The notes under the pieces were generated by a model. That model had not been told where the DNA came from. It did not search any database and saw only the letters and a program-made list of their open reading frames with translations. Made by a program: the position numbers and the translations under genes. Positions 28,550 to 37,047 of a stretch of 64,000 nucleotides of DNA are shown piece after piece. The stretch is from Clostridium fungisolvens. Its GTDB lineage: Bacteria; Bacillota; Clostridia; Clostridiales; Clostridiaceae. How positions within the stretch are numbered: position 1 is the first letter of the stretch; each line of letters starts with the position of its first letter. Where the stretch lies: contig NZ_BLZR01000001.1 of NCBI RefSeq assembly GCF_014193895.1, forward strand, positions 868,001 to 932,000, read 5' to 3'.

Positions 28550-28602
28550 ATATTATTAAAAATAGATATATTTTAAATTAATATAAAAGCAGGTGAAAAT
28601 AA

Positions 28603-30888
28603 TTGAGGATAATAGATTTAAATGACAAATGGACTTTTACGAAGAAAAATAATGAAGTTTATATAGAGAAGGAAATAGTAGAAGCAGAACAGGTAACCTT
28701 ACCCCATTGTTTCAACGCAGTTGATGGACAAAGCGGAGAAGGAATGTTTAAAGGAGAATGCATTTATCAAAGAAAGTTAAATATTAGTGATGAAGAATTA
28801 AATAAATTTATATTTTTAGAAATAGGTGCAGCTTCTCTAATATCTAAGGTTTATGTTAATGGTAAGCTAGCTGGTGACAGCAGATGTGGTTTTTCAATGT
28901 ATAGAGTATTTATGACTCCTTTTTTGAAGACTGGAGAAAATCTAATTTCTATTATAGTGGATAACAGTAGTCATAGAGATGTGTATCCTCTAATGGCTGA
29001 TTTCTCTTTTTATGGAGGAATATATCGTGAAGTGAAATTAATTATTTCAGAGGCACTTCATTTTGATTTGATGGACAAGGGAAGAGATGGGATATACTTA
29101 ACTCAAAGAAAAATAGTTGATGATATCTTTGAACTGGAGATAAGAGGAGCAGTTGTAAATGAACGAACTGAAGCTAAGACTGGTAAATTACAGTTCAGAC
29201 TCTTAGATAAAGATGATAATATAGTATTTGATAAGAGCATTGATACTGAGATTGAAAAGGAATTGAAATTTGATTTATCTGAAAGAATTGATAATCCAAA
29301 ACTTTGGCAAGGAATAGAAAACCCTTATCTTTACAAGTTAGAAGCAGAGCTTTACTCAGAAAAAGTTTTATGTGATAAAAGAACTATAGAAATTGGTTTT
29401 AGAACCATAGAGATAACACCAGACAAAGGGGTGTTTTTAAATGGTAAGGCTATTAAATTAAATGGAGTTAGTAGACATCAAGACTTTGCTGGCATAGGGA
29501 ATGCTTTAACAAAAGAACATATGGATCTAGATATGTCAATCATAAAGGAAATAGGAGCAAACAGTATTAGACTTTCTCACTATCAACATGATGACTATTT
29601 CTACACACTTTGTGATCGGGCAGGGCTACTAGTTTGGGCGGAGATTCCTTTTATCAGCATACCAACCACCGTTGATAAGGAAAATAAGAATGCTAAAGAA
29701 CAGCTAGAGTGCTTAATTAAGCAGGCATATAACCATACTTCAATTTACTGTTGGGGAGTTCAAAATGAAATAACCATAGCTGTAGAAAATGAAAATACCT
29801 ATAAAATGGTTGGAGAACTTGTTTCTATTGCGAGAAAGTTAGATTCAAATAGATTTATTGCCCAAGCTAACATTCATACAGTAGTTAATGAAAGTCCGTT
29901 GAATGATTTAACAGACTTTATTGGATATAATCTATATTATGGATGGTACTACAAGGAAATAAAAGATCTTGGAATAAGACTAGATGACTTCCATGCTGCA
30001 AGACCTAACAAACCAGTTATGGTTACTGAATATGGAGTAGACACTAACCCAAGACTTCATTCTTATGAGCCAACAGTAAAGGACTATACTGAAGAATACC
30101 AACTATTGTTCCAGGATAATGCACTTAGAACCTTTAAGGAGAGAGACTTTGTTTTAGGTGGATATGTTTGGGCTATGTTTGATTTTGGTAGTGAGATTAG
30201 AAATGAAGGTGGAGAAAAGGGAAGAAACCAAAAGGGCTTGGTTACTATAGATAGAAAAGTTAAGAAAGATGCGTTTTACTTATGCAAGGCTTACTGGTCG
30301 AAAGAACTTTTTGTAAAGCTAGCTGGTAGTAGATTCGTAAATAGACATAAGGAACTTAATGATATTGCAGTACTTTCTAATCTGTCTAACATAAAGCTAT
30401 ATGTGAATGACAAGCTTGTTGAAGAAATTAATTGCAGCGAACCAATGAAGCGTTTTAAAGATGTTAAGTTAGAGCTTGGACAAAACACTTTAAAGGTTGA
30501 AGCTTATGATGTAAATAGCAATATTTATACAGATGAGATGATTCTAAACAGAGTAAGTGAAATGGATGCAAGATATATTCTTCCAAAGCAAGAGGAAACA
30601 AAACATGTAACTAACTGGTTTGAAAAGTTTGACTTATCCGAGGTTAAAGAGATCGTTGTTAAGGAAGGATATTATTCCATATACGATTCTGTAGAAAAGC
30701 TTTATGAAAATGAGCAGGCAAAGGCAGTATTTAAAAAATTCTTTGGAGAAACAGCTGAAGAACCTAGATTCAAGGTGATGATGGGGCTTATATCAATTGA
30801 AGGTATGTCTAAGCGTTCTATGTTTAGAATACCAAAGGAGCTTTTAGGGGGGATCAACAATGAGCTTAATGTGATTCCTAAGGAATAA
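28603..30888 (+). CDS. GH2 beta-galactosidase/beta-glucuronidase with extra C-terminal domain
   Basis: A 761-residue cytosolic GH2 enzyme starting at TTG with AGGTGA upstream. Order: sugar-binding jelly roll (1-160), immunoglobulin-like domain (about 165-265), catalytic barrel (about 270-565) with acid/base Glu389 in VQNEIT and nucleophile Glu476 in VTEYGVD, then a beta domain. GRNQKGLVT contains the Asn-x-Lys-Gly seen in beta-glucuronidases, though similar sequence occurs in beta-galactosidases. The last 75 residues (from YYSIYDSVEKLYENEQAKAV) form a helical segment foreign to GH2 and like the ends of the GH3 at 58269 and the GH78 at 60988. It lies near a glucuronate operon and a PTS, so glucuronide hydrolysis is attractive but unproven. 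Confidence 0.85.
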   Translation: MRIIDLNDKWTFTKKNNEVYIEKEIVEAEQVTLPHCFNAVDGQSGEGMFKGECIYQRKLNISDEELNKFIFLEIGAASLISKVYVNGKLAGDSRCGFSMYRVFMTPFLKTGENLISIIVDNSSHRDVYPLMADFSFYGGIYREVKLIISEALHFDLMDKGRDGIYLTQRKIVDDIFELEIRGAVVNERTEAKTGKLQFRLLDKDDNIVFDKSIDTEIEKELKFDLSERIDNPKLWQGIENPYLYKLEAELYSEKVLCDKRTIEIGFRTIEITPDKGVFLNGKAIKLNGVSRHQDFAGIGNALTKEHMDLDMSIIKEIGANSIRLSHYQHDDYFYTLCDRAGLLVWAEIPFISIPTTVDKENKNAKEQLECLIKQAYNHTSIYCWGVQNEITIAVENENTYKMVGELVSIARKLDSNRFIAQANIHTVVNESPLNDLTDFIGYNLYYGWYYKEIKDLGIRLDDFHAARPNKPVMVTEYGVDTNPRLHSYEPTVKDYTEEYQLLFQDNALRTFKERDFVLGGYVWAMFDFGSEIRNEGGEKGRNQKGLVTIDRKVKKDAFYLCKAYWSKELFVKLAGSRFVNRHKELNDIAVLSNLSNIKLYVNDKLVEEINCSEPMKRFKDVKLELGQNTLKVEAYDVNSNIYTDEMILNRVSEMDARYILPKQEETKHVTNWFEKFDLSEVKEIVVKEGYYSIYDSVEKLYENEQAKAVFKKFFGETAEEPRFKVMMGLISIEGMSKRSMFRIPKELLGGINNELNVIPKE

Positions 30889-30979
30889 GAAGGTTATATG
30901 AGGAATCTATGATAGAATTCAACTTCATTTTGAACTAAGTAGCGAAATGAAATATAGCGTAATAAAGATAATATCAATA

Positions 30980-31015
30980 AAAAGGACTTAGATAAATTAT
31001 ATCCAAGTCCTTTTA
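30980..31015 (+). terminator. Terminator after GH2
   Basis: AAAAGGACTT and AAGTCCTTTT pair, with GATA/TATC inside, followed by TTTTATTG. Confidence 0.75.
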
Positions 31016-31104
31016 TTGATGTTTATAAATACTATGGTAAAATTATGATAGATTAGATAGAGGGTAAAAGAAAATAAATATAAATAGATATGGAGGAATA
31101 TAAA

Positions 31105-31824
31105 ATGAACATTGCTGAAGGATTAAGTGTACTCGAACTAGGAAATAAGGAACATCAAATGCATCCTACACTTATATTTGATGAAGATGATGTAGTTTTG
31201 ATAGATGCAGGTTTACCTGGACAGTTTGAAAATGTTTCTGAGGAAATAGTTAAGGCTGGTGTGTCTGTTGATAGAATTGATAAGATAATCATAACTCATC
31301 ACGATATAGATCATATTGGTGGTTTAGCTAGTGTTGTTAAAAACTCTAAGAGCGAGGTAGAGGTTCTATCTCATGCTGGAGAAAAGTCTTATATTGAAGG
31401 AGATAAAATGCCTGTTAAGATGACTCCAGAACGTCTTAATTCTATGCCAGAGGATAAGAGAAATGAAACCTTAGAAATGCTTAAAAAATTAAAAGTTAAG
31501 GTTAGTAGAACCATCGAAGACGGGGAAGTACTTCCTTATTGTGGAGGAATAGAAGTTATATACACTCCAGGACATACACCAGGTCATACCTGTCTTTATT
31601 TAAAGAAATATAAAACCTTAGTAACTGGAGATGCATTGAACGTTTTTGATGGAAAGCTTACTGGCCCTAATCCGGTGTTTACTTTTGACATGAAGCAGGC
31701 TACAGAGTCCTTAAAGAAACTTTCTAAGTATGATATTCAAACAGTAATCTGCTATCATGGAGGAGTATTTACAGATAATCCAAATGAAAGAATTGCTGAG
31801 ATAGCTAATAGAGAAATAATATAA
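31105..31824 (+). CDS. Metallo-beta-lactamase-fold hydrolase
   Basis: This 239-residue protein has the di-metal site of the superfamily: THHDIDHIGG, a distal His in TPGHTPGHTC, and GDAL. The end reads ICYHGGVF. The start at 31105 is chosen because GGAGG lies 8 bases before it; an ATG at 31090 overlaps that site. Superfamily members hydrolyse thioesters, lactones, RNA or antibiotics, and nothing here selects among them. It stands alone between two terminators. Confidence 0.85.
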   Translation: MNIAEGLSVLELGNKEHQMHPTLIFDEDDVVLIDAGLPGQFENVSEEIVKAGVSVDRIDKIIITHHDIDHIGGLASVVKNSKSEVEVLSHAGEKSYIEGDKMPVKMTPERLNSMPEDKRNETLEMLKKLKVKVSRTIEDGEVLPYCGGIEVIYTPGHTPGHTCLYLKKYKTLVTGDALNVFDGKLTGPNPVFTFDMKQATESLKKLSKYDIQTVICYHGGVFTDNPNERIAEIANREII

Positions 31825-31841
31825 TTTAACTATTTGAAAAG

Positions 31842-31914
31842 ACCCTATAAAATAGAATTAGTAACTAGTATTTTGTACGTAGTTTTCTGCTGTCTATTTT
31901 ATAGGGTATATTTA
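31842..31914. terminator. Terminator between convergent genes
   Basis: ACCCTATAAAATAGA and TCTATTTTATAGGGT are perfect 15-base arms around a 36-base loop, followed by ATATTTATTTT. It lies between the metallo-hydrolase gene and the LPxTG esterase. Confidence 0.7.
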
Positions 31915-31937
31915 TTTTAATAAAACTAAACTTTTTG

Positions 31938-34553
31938 TTAGTTTGTTGCCTTTCTTCTTAATAGTACAAATCCTAAAGCAACTAGTGATGATGAAATGAG
32001 CATCATTAATGAGAAATCAACTACGGATCCTGTCTTTGGAAGAGTAGATGATGAGCTACTATTTGTCGCTGTTTGAGTTGTTTGAGTACTGTTATTTCCT
32101 GCTTGAGGAGTAGTAGCTGTTGTTCCATTGTTATTTCCTGTTTGAGGAGTAGTTGTTGAACCGTTATTGTTTCCTGTTTGTGCAGGAGCTTTTGTTTGGT
32201 CAAATAACCAATTAATCATCTCAGTATTCTTAAGTACTGGCACCCATGACCAATGTCTAAGTCCTCCATATAATTTCTGAGAGTTCATAAAGGCATCGTC
32301 GTAAATAGTTAGTTTTACCTTTGTGTCTCCAAGCTTCTGTAATGCTTCATATGCATACTTACTTGTTCTACTATCACAGGTTGGATCATTTTCAGCGTGA
32401 ACTATCCATAGTGGAATATCTGTTATTCCTTTAAGTTTGTCCATAAAATCGCCAACTGCAACAGCTTCTGGTTGACTATAGTCACCAATTGTATCTTTAG
32501 CAGCAATTGCTATAGCACCTGCAAATAACTTTGGATACTGCATAAGGAATCTAAAGGTTCCACCGCCACCACTTGATGGTCCTACTAGATAAATACGGTT
32601 CTTATCTACTTTTCCACTTTCTATTAACTTCTGGATTAATTCATATTGCACATCATTATATTTTTCCATTAGAGGTAATTCTGTTGGGTTCTTATAAATA
32701 GCCCAACCGTAGTTTGCTGGAAATTGCACACTTAGTACTGATGTATCTTTTCCGGCTTCAATCCAAGTTGTTGCACCTCTATTTGCAGTGATATTTACAT
32801 CATTGTCTGAACCTACCTCTCCGCCACCATGAAGCCAAACTACTAATGGTTGTGGAGTTGTGGATTTACTTGTATATAATCTGTAATTAAGTGAAATCCC
32901 ATTGCTTCCTGTAAATTTTGCAGATGCAAAATCATCCGCAGTTTTTGTAGTAACCTTAGTTATATTTGATTGATCAAAGGACAATTCAGGATATTTTACA
33001 CAGTTAACTGCACCAGGAGTTATATAACCTCCAAAATACTTGAATGGATTAACCTCCATTTTTATGGTGTTTCCGGTGATAGTCAATTTTATACCATCAT
33101 CTGTATAGTTGTTTTGTGCTAACTTTCCATCTGGGCTCAAAGGATATCCATCGTAATTGCCAGTGATATCAAAATCAGATGCCTTTATATCCTTAACCTT
33201 GTTTATATCATCTACAGTTATTTCAAATGAACTAACCATTCTGCCAGCATCACCAACATAAGTATTTGCAGTAATACCTTTTATTTGTGCAATTGGAGTT
33301 GTTCTCTTAGTCTGTTGGAATAACCAGTCCATCATTCCAGTGTTTGATACACTTGTGTCTGCATAGTTATTGTATACTGGAACCCAAGCCCAATGTAGTA
33401 GGAAACCGCCAAGTCCTAAAGTAGCCATATACTCATCACTTAGAAGTGTTAAGTTTACTTTTGTGTCACCTAAAGATTTTAAGGCGTCATAGGCATATTT
33501 ACTTTCGTTACTGTTGCATATTAAATCATTCTTTGAAGCTACTATCCAAAGAGGAATATTTGTTATTCCTTTTAATTTTTCTTTAAAATCAGGCAGTGCT
33601 ATATCTTCTGGTTGGCTATAGTCTCCAATTGTATCCTTAGTTGATATTGCTATAGCTCCGGCGAATAGGTCAGGATATTGCATAAGAAATCTGAAAACGC
33701 CGCCACCACCACTTGATGCGCCTACCAAATAAATTTTATCTTTATCTACCTTTCCAGTCTGTACTAAGCTATCGATTAATTCTTTGTAGGTAACAAACAT
33801 ATCCTGCATTTTCTTTAATTGATCTGGTATACTATAAATTTTATAGCTATAGTTTTCGGGAAATTGAACACTTAGTACTGAGTTACTTCTACCATCTTCT
33901 ATAGTAGACACAGCGGCTCTATTTGCAGTAAGTTGGCTTATATTATCAGTACCAACCTCATCTGAGCCACCACCATGAAGATAAACCATTAATGGTTGTG
34001 GACCAGGCTTTTTAGATGTATACATTCTATATTGAAGAGTAATTCCGTTGCTTCCTGTAAACTTTCCAGCTGTAAAATTATCTACAGTTCTTGTAGTCAT
34101 CTTTGTTACTTTTGATGCATCAAAAGTAAGTTGCGAATATTTGCTGCAAGTTACAGCAAAATTATTCTTTGTAGTTCCACCAAAAGAAATAGCACCTTGA
34201 TATTTGAATGGTTTAACATTCATAGTAATTATATTACCGGAAGTAGTCAATGAGATACCATCATCAGTATAATCAGGCGTAACTGTACTTGATAATGTCA
34301 AAGGGATACCGTTGTAGTTCCCCGTAATATCAAAATCTGAAGCTTTTAAATCTGAGACTTTATTGATATCATCCACGGTTATCTGGAATGAACTTACCAT
34401 TCTGCCTGCATCTCCAATATAGGTATTTGCAACAATACCAGTTACGTTTGGAGCAGCGGTGACAGCACTGGCTTTTACTGTAGGTAATGCAAAGCTAGCA
34501 GTAGTGCAAGCTAATGCCAATGACATAAGAACTTTCTTTAGGCTGTTTTTCAT
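31938..34553 (-). CDS. Cell-wall-anchored esterase with two tandem hydrolase units (LPxTG)
   Basis: This 871-residue surface protein has a signal peptide (1-29), two copies of an unit exactly 380 residues apart, an Asn/Thr/Gln-rich spacer (about 795-835), LPKTG (838-842), a membrane helix and RRK. Each unit has a beta-rich lead domain (TYIGDAGRMVSSFQITVDDINKV type) and an alpha/beta hydrolase with LHGGG, the nucleophile elbow GxSSGGGG (Ser280 and Ser660), an Asp in IVASKND/IVHAEND, and a His in LLHWAW/RHWSW. This resembles feruloyl/acetyl-xylan esterases and PHB-depolymerase-like enzymes. Both active sites look intact, so the protein probably cuts ester side chains from plant polysaccharide at the cell wall. 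A sigma-54 promoter lies upstream. Confidence 0.88.
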   Translation of the reverse strand: MKNSLKKVLMSLALACTTASFALPTVKASAVTAAPNVTGIVANTYIGDAGRMVSSFQITVDDINKVSDLKASDFDITGNYNGIPLTLSSTVTPDYTDDGISLTTSGNIITMNVKPFKYQGAISFGGTTKNNFAVTCSKYSQLTFDASKVTKMTTRTVDNFTAGKFTGSNGITLQYRMYTSKKPGPQPLMVYLHGGGSDEVGTDNISQLTANRAAVSTIEDGRSNSVLSVQFPENYSYKIYSIPDQLKKMQDMFVTYKELIDSLVQTGKVDKDKIYLVGASSGGGGVFRFLMQYPDLFAGAIAISTKDTIGDYSQPEDIALPDFKEKLKGITNIPLWIVASKNDLICNSNESKYAYDALKSLGDTKVNLTLLSDEYMATLGLGGFLLHWAWVPVYNNYADTSVSNTGMMDWLFQQTKRTTPIAQIKGITANTYVGDAGRMVSSFEITVDDINKVKDIKASDFDITGNYDGYPLSPDGKLAQNNYTDDGIKLTITGNTIKMEVNPFKYFGGYITPGAVNCVKYPELSFDQSNITKVTTKTADDFASAKFTGSNGISLNYRLYTSKSTTPQPLVVWLHGGGEVGSDNDVNITANRGATTWIEAGKDTSVLSVQFPANYGWAIYKNPTELPLMEKYNDVQYELIQKLIESGKVDKNRIYLVGPSSGGGGTFRFLMQYPKLFAGAIAIAAKDTIGDYSQPEAVAVGDFMDKLKGITDIPLWIVHAENDPTCDSRTSKYAYEALQKLGDTKVKLTIYDDAFMNSQKLYGGLRHWSWVPVLKNTEMINWLFDQTKAPAQTGNNNGSTTTPQTGNNNGTTATTPQAGNNSTQTTQTATNSSSSSTLPKTGSVVDFSLMMLISSSLVALGFVLLRRKATN

Positions 34554-34592
34554 TTTATTTCCCCCTTAAAATTGTAGTTTTTTATAAATAAA

Positions 34593-34691
34593 AAAACCTA
34601 AATAGTCATTAAACACTATATAAGGATACTCTAAGTTGATTTAAATCTTAAAAACTTATTGTATATAGCGTTAATAAAAAATTTAGGTTTT
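34593..34691 (-). promoter_or_regulatory. Structured 5' leader of the esterase, possible attenuator
   Basis: AAAACCTAAAT (34593-34603) and ATTTAGGTTTT (34681-34691) pair perfectly; inside, ATTAA/TTAAT and CTATATA/TATATAG continue the stem. On the transcribed strand the second arm runs into a T-stretch, as in a terminator, about 40 bases before the start codon. It matches no riboswitch I can name. Confidence 0.4.
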
Positions 34692-34808
34692 GCCTGCTAA
34701 AACAGTTACAATCCATAATTATTTTCTGAAATGTAATAATATATTTAGTTGTAATTTTTAGTATTAGATGAGAAAAGGTAGTTAATAAAAATGTCACAAC
34801 TATGATTA

Positions 34809-34825
34809 AAGCAATAATTATGCCA
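34809..34825 (-). promoter_or_regulatory. Sigma-54 promoter of the LPxTG esterase
   Basis: On the minus strand TGGCAT, five bases, TTGCTT forms a -24/-12 promoter. It sits 256 bp before the esterase start, so the transcript would have a leader of about 240 bases. The next gene upstream encodes a sigma-54 activator. Confidence 0.8.
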
Positions 34826-34890
34826 ATATGTAAATGTTTGTTAATTTATGATGTGTTTATTTATAAAGGGATAGCAAAATGATTGATTTT

Positions 34891-34908
34891 AGCTTGTAAA
34901 TACAAGCT
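34891..34908. promoter_or_regulatory. Palindromic upstream site for a sigma-54 activator
   Basis: AGCTTGTA-AA-TACAAGCT is a perfect 8+8 palindrome. It lies 66 bp upstream of the -24 element of the esterase promoter, a normal position for an enhancer bound by the PAS activator encoded next door. Confidence 0.55.
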
Positions 34909-35057
34909 TTGTGAGGGGAGAAAATATTTATTTATATTAATACAATTCTACAAACGATTACAACTTCATAATAGCTAATTCTAGATAAGTTTCTAAAAAT
35001 TTAGACGTTGTATAGCTTAATTTATGTTGTATGCCTGTAATAGCAATAAATAAAGAA

Positions 35058-35103
35058 TTCTAATTTTTTAGAATTTAAGAACTTGGTTTCTAAAAAATTA
35101 GAA
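35058..35103 (-). terminator. Probable terminator of the PAS activator gene
   Basis: Two 16-base arms (35058-35073 and 35088-35103) are exact inverse copies around 14 bases. They begin 8 bp after the stop of the activator gene on its strand. Confidence 0.6.
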
Positions 35104-35110
35104 ATTATTT

Positions 35111-36460
35111 TTACTTAGCTGTATTGAGTTTATTATAGAGTGAAGCAAGTGAAATCCCTAGTGCTTTTGCAACCTTTTTCTTACCTTCTACGGTATTGCC
35201 ATATTGCGATATAGCTTTCTTTATTTCATTTGCCTCTGCATCTTTTACAACTCTATCTAAAGTTTTTATTTCTATGATTTCTTTCTTTAATCCTGAATCA
35301 AGTATCCTCTTAGGTAAATCATTACTAGTTATTATAGAGTTATCCGACATCATTAAGGCATACTCAATAGTGTTTTTTAGTTCTCTTACATTTCCAGGCC
35401 AATCGTAATGATATAAAACTTCTATGACATCATTTGATAGTATTACTTCTTTACCAAGGGTGTTTTGTGCTTCTGATAAATAATTCTTTACCAGCGGTAT
35501 GATATCATCTCGTCTTTCTCTTAAAGGGTATAAATCTATGGTGAAAACTGCAATTCTAAAATAAAGATCTTGTCTGAACTTACTATCCAATATCATTGAT
35601 TCTAGACTTTTGTTAGTTGCAGCGATAACTCTCACATCCACAGTGGTTTCTAAAAGACCTCCTACAGGTCTTATTACCTTCTCTTGTATTGCTCTTAATA
35701 ATTTTGCTTGAAGTCTATAGTCCATTTCAGAAATTTCATCTAAAAATATAGTGCCTCCATCTGCTTCACGAAACAGTCCAGGTTTTCCTCCTTTTATTGC
35801 ACCAGTGAAGGCTCCTTCTTCATATCCAAATAGCTCACTTTCTAGCAAATTGTTATCTAAAGCAGCGCAGTTAATGGCTACAAAAGCTCTATCGCTTCTT
35901 GAACTGGCATTGTGAATAGATTGAGCAAACAACTCTTTACCAGTTCCGCTTTCTCCTGTTATAAGTACGTTCGAATCTCTCTTTGCGATCTTTAATGCAA
36001 GGTTCTTTGTATTTTGAGATTTATAGTCGATACCTATAATATCATCTATTGTATATTTGGTATTATGTAACTGAGTAACACGTTTTCTTAAGTTACCTAT
36101 TATTTTGTTTGACCTAGTAAGTCGCCTTATTAAGGTATATACATCATTAATCTCATTTACAATAGATATACCTCCAACAATTTCATTGTTTTCAATAATT
36201 GGAACCATGTTGACCACGTATTCTTTGTCATCAACTTTTCTAGGTATCCCAATAAGCTTTTGTCCGCTATTAATAACCTCAGGAAGTTTACTTCCTTCCC
36301 TTACAGTATGTAGAGGTTGTCCGATGATGATATCAGGGTTTACTCCCGTTATTCTAATATAAGATGGATTTATATAAATAATAGTGCAATTCTTATCTGC
36401 AATTAGAACTCCATCATGAAGAGAGTCCAATATACTTTTTTGTAGTTCATCAATTTTCAT
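35111..36460 (-). CDS. Sigma-54-dependent activator with PAS sensor
   Basis: This 449-residue protein has a PAS domain (about 5-110: DGVLIADKNCTIIYINPSYIRITG), an AAA+ domain with Walker A GESGTGKE, the sigma-54 loop GAFTGA, Walker B GGTIFLDEI and R-finger region FRQDLYFRI, then a Fis-type helix-turn-helix at the end (GKKKVAKALGISLASLYNKL). The start at 36460 follows CAGGTGA; three upstream residues are left out. It lies just upstream of the esterase on the same strand, and the intervening DNA holds a -24/-12 promoter and a palindrome, so the esterase is the probable target. The ligand of the PAS domain is unknown. Confidence 0.93.
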   Translation of the reverse strand: MKIDELQKSILDSLHDGVLIADKNCTIIYINPSYIRITGVNPDIIIGQPLHTVREGSKLPEVINSGQKLIGIPRKVDDKEYVVNMVPIIENNEIVGGISIVNEINDVYTLIRRLTRSNKIIGNLRKRVTQLHNTKYTIDDIIGIDYKSQNTKNLALKIAKRDSNVLITGESGTGKELFAQSIHNASSRSDRAFVAINCAALDNNLLESELFGYEEGAFTGAIKGGKPGLFREADGGTIFLDEISEMDYRLQAKLLRAIQEKVIRPVGGLLETTVDVRVIAATNKSLESMILDSKFRQDLYFRIAVFTIDLYPLRERRDDIIPLVKNYLSEAQNTLGKEVILSNDVIEVLYHYDWPGNVRELKNTIEYALMMSDNSIITSNDLPKRILDSGLKKEIIEIKTLDRVVKDAEANEIKKAISQYGNTVEGKKKVAKALGISLASLYNKLNTAK

Positions 36461-36642
36461 AATTATCACCTGAATATATATTTTTACAAACGTTTAGAAT
36501 CTAGAAAATTTTAGGATGTATATGGTTAAATTCTAACACGTTATAATAAATTATCAAATAAGTATTGATAGTTATTGTTTCTAATAGTTCTAGGAAGTGG
36601 AGCGTTAAGTTGATTTACATTCTAAAAAGCCTTTTATAGAAG

Positions 36643-36813
36643 ATGGATATTTTTAATCGCTTTGATATCACTTGTTATGAAGCCAATGAAGATACAAATA
36701 AAATGATTATCTCTTATGGAAATGTAGCAAGGAAGATTGTAAAAATCAACTTGCTCCTTCGATATTTAAATAGTGTAAAAAATACAGAAACTTTTAAGGA
36801 AAGTCAGAAGTGA
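36643..36813 (+). CDS. Small orphan reading frame, possibly a remnant
   Basis: An ATG-started frame of 56 residues contains a basic amphipathic run (ARKIVKINLLLRYLNSVKN). No strong ribosome site precedes it. Its stop codon lies inside a terminator stem (36796-36821), so a short transcript may end here. It sits in the 587-bp gap between the PAS activator and LevR2. It may be a small protein, a small RNA or the tail of a lost gene. I recognise no family. Confidence 0.3.
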   Translation: MDIFNRFDITCYEANEDTNKMIISYGNVARKIVKINLLLRYLNSVKNTETFKESQK

Positions 36814-36825
36814 CTTTCTTTAATT
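36796..36825 (+). terminator. Terminator overlapping the small frame
   Basis: AAGGAAAGTCA and TGACTTTCTTT pair (one G-T) around GAAG, with T-rich DNA after. No other plus-strand gene ends here. Confidence 0.65.
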
Positions 36826-37047
36826 GTTTTTTAAATATTTTTGTTTATATCCAATTTGTTTAGTTTTACATAAAATATAATTTTCGTATTTGTACTATGT
36901 CTCAATAATAGGGAAAATTATTATGAATAAAAATTTAATCTGTTACTTTAAATTTGATAAATTAACTGTAAATGTATATAATAAATTTCAATAATAATTT
37001 AAAGCATAAATAATTATGATATATACCTGAATAGAGGTGAGTATAGA

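Noticed and set aside
34949..34962. TACAAACGATTACA as a cre site upstream of the LPxTG esterase
   Set aside because: Two mismatches at conserved positions and about 400 bp from the gene, on the far side of its sigma-54 promoter.
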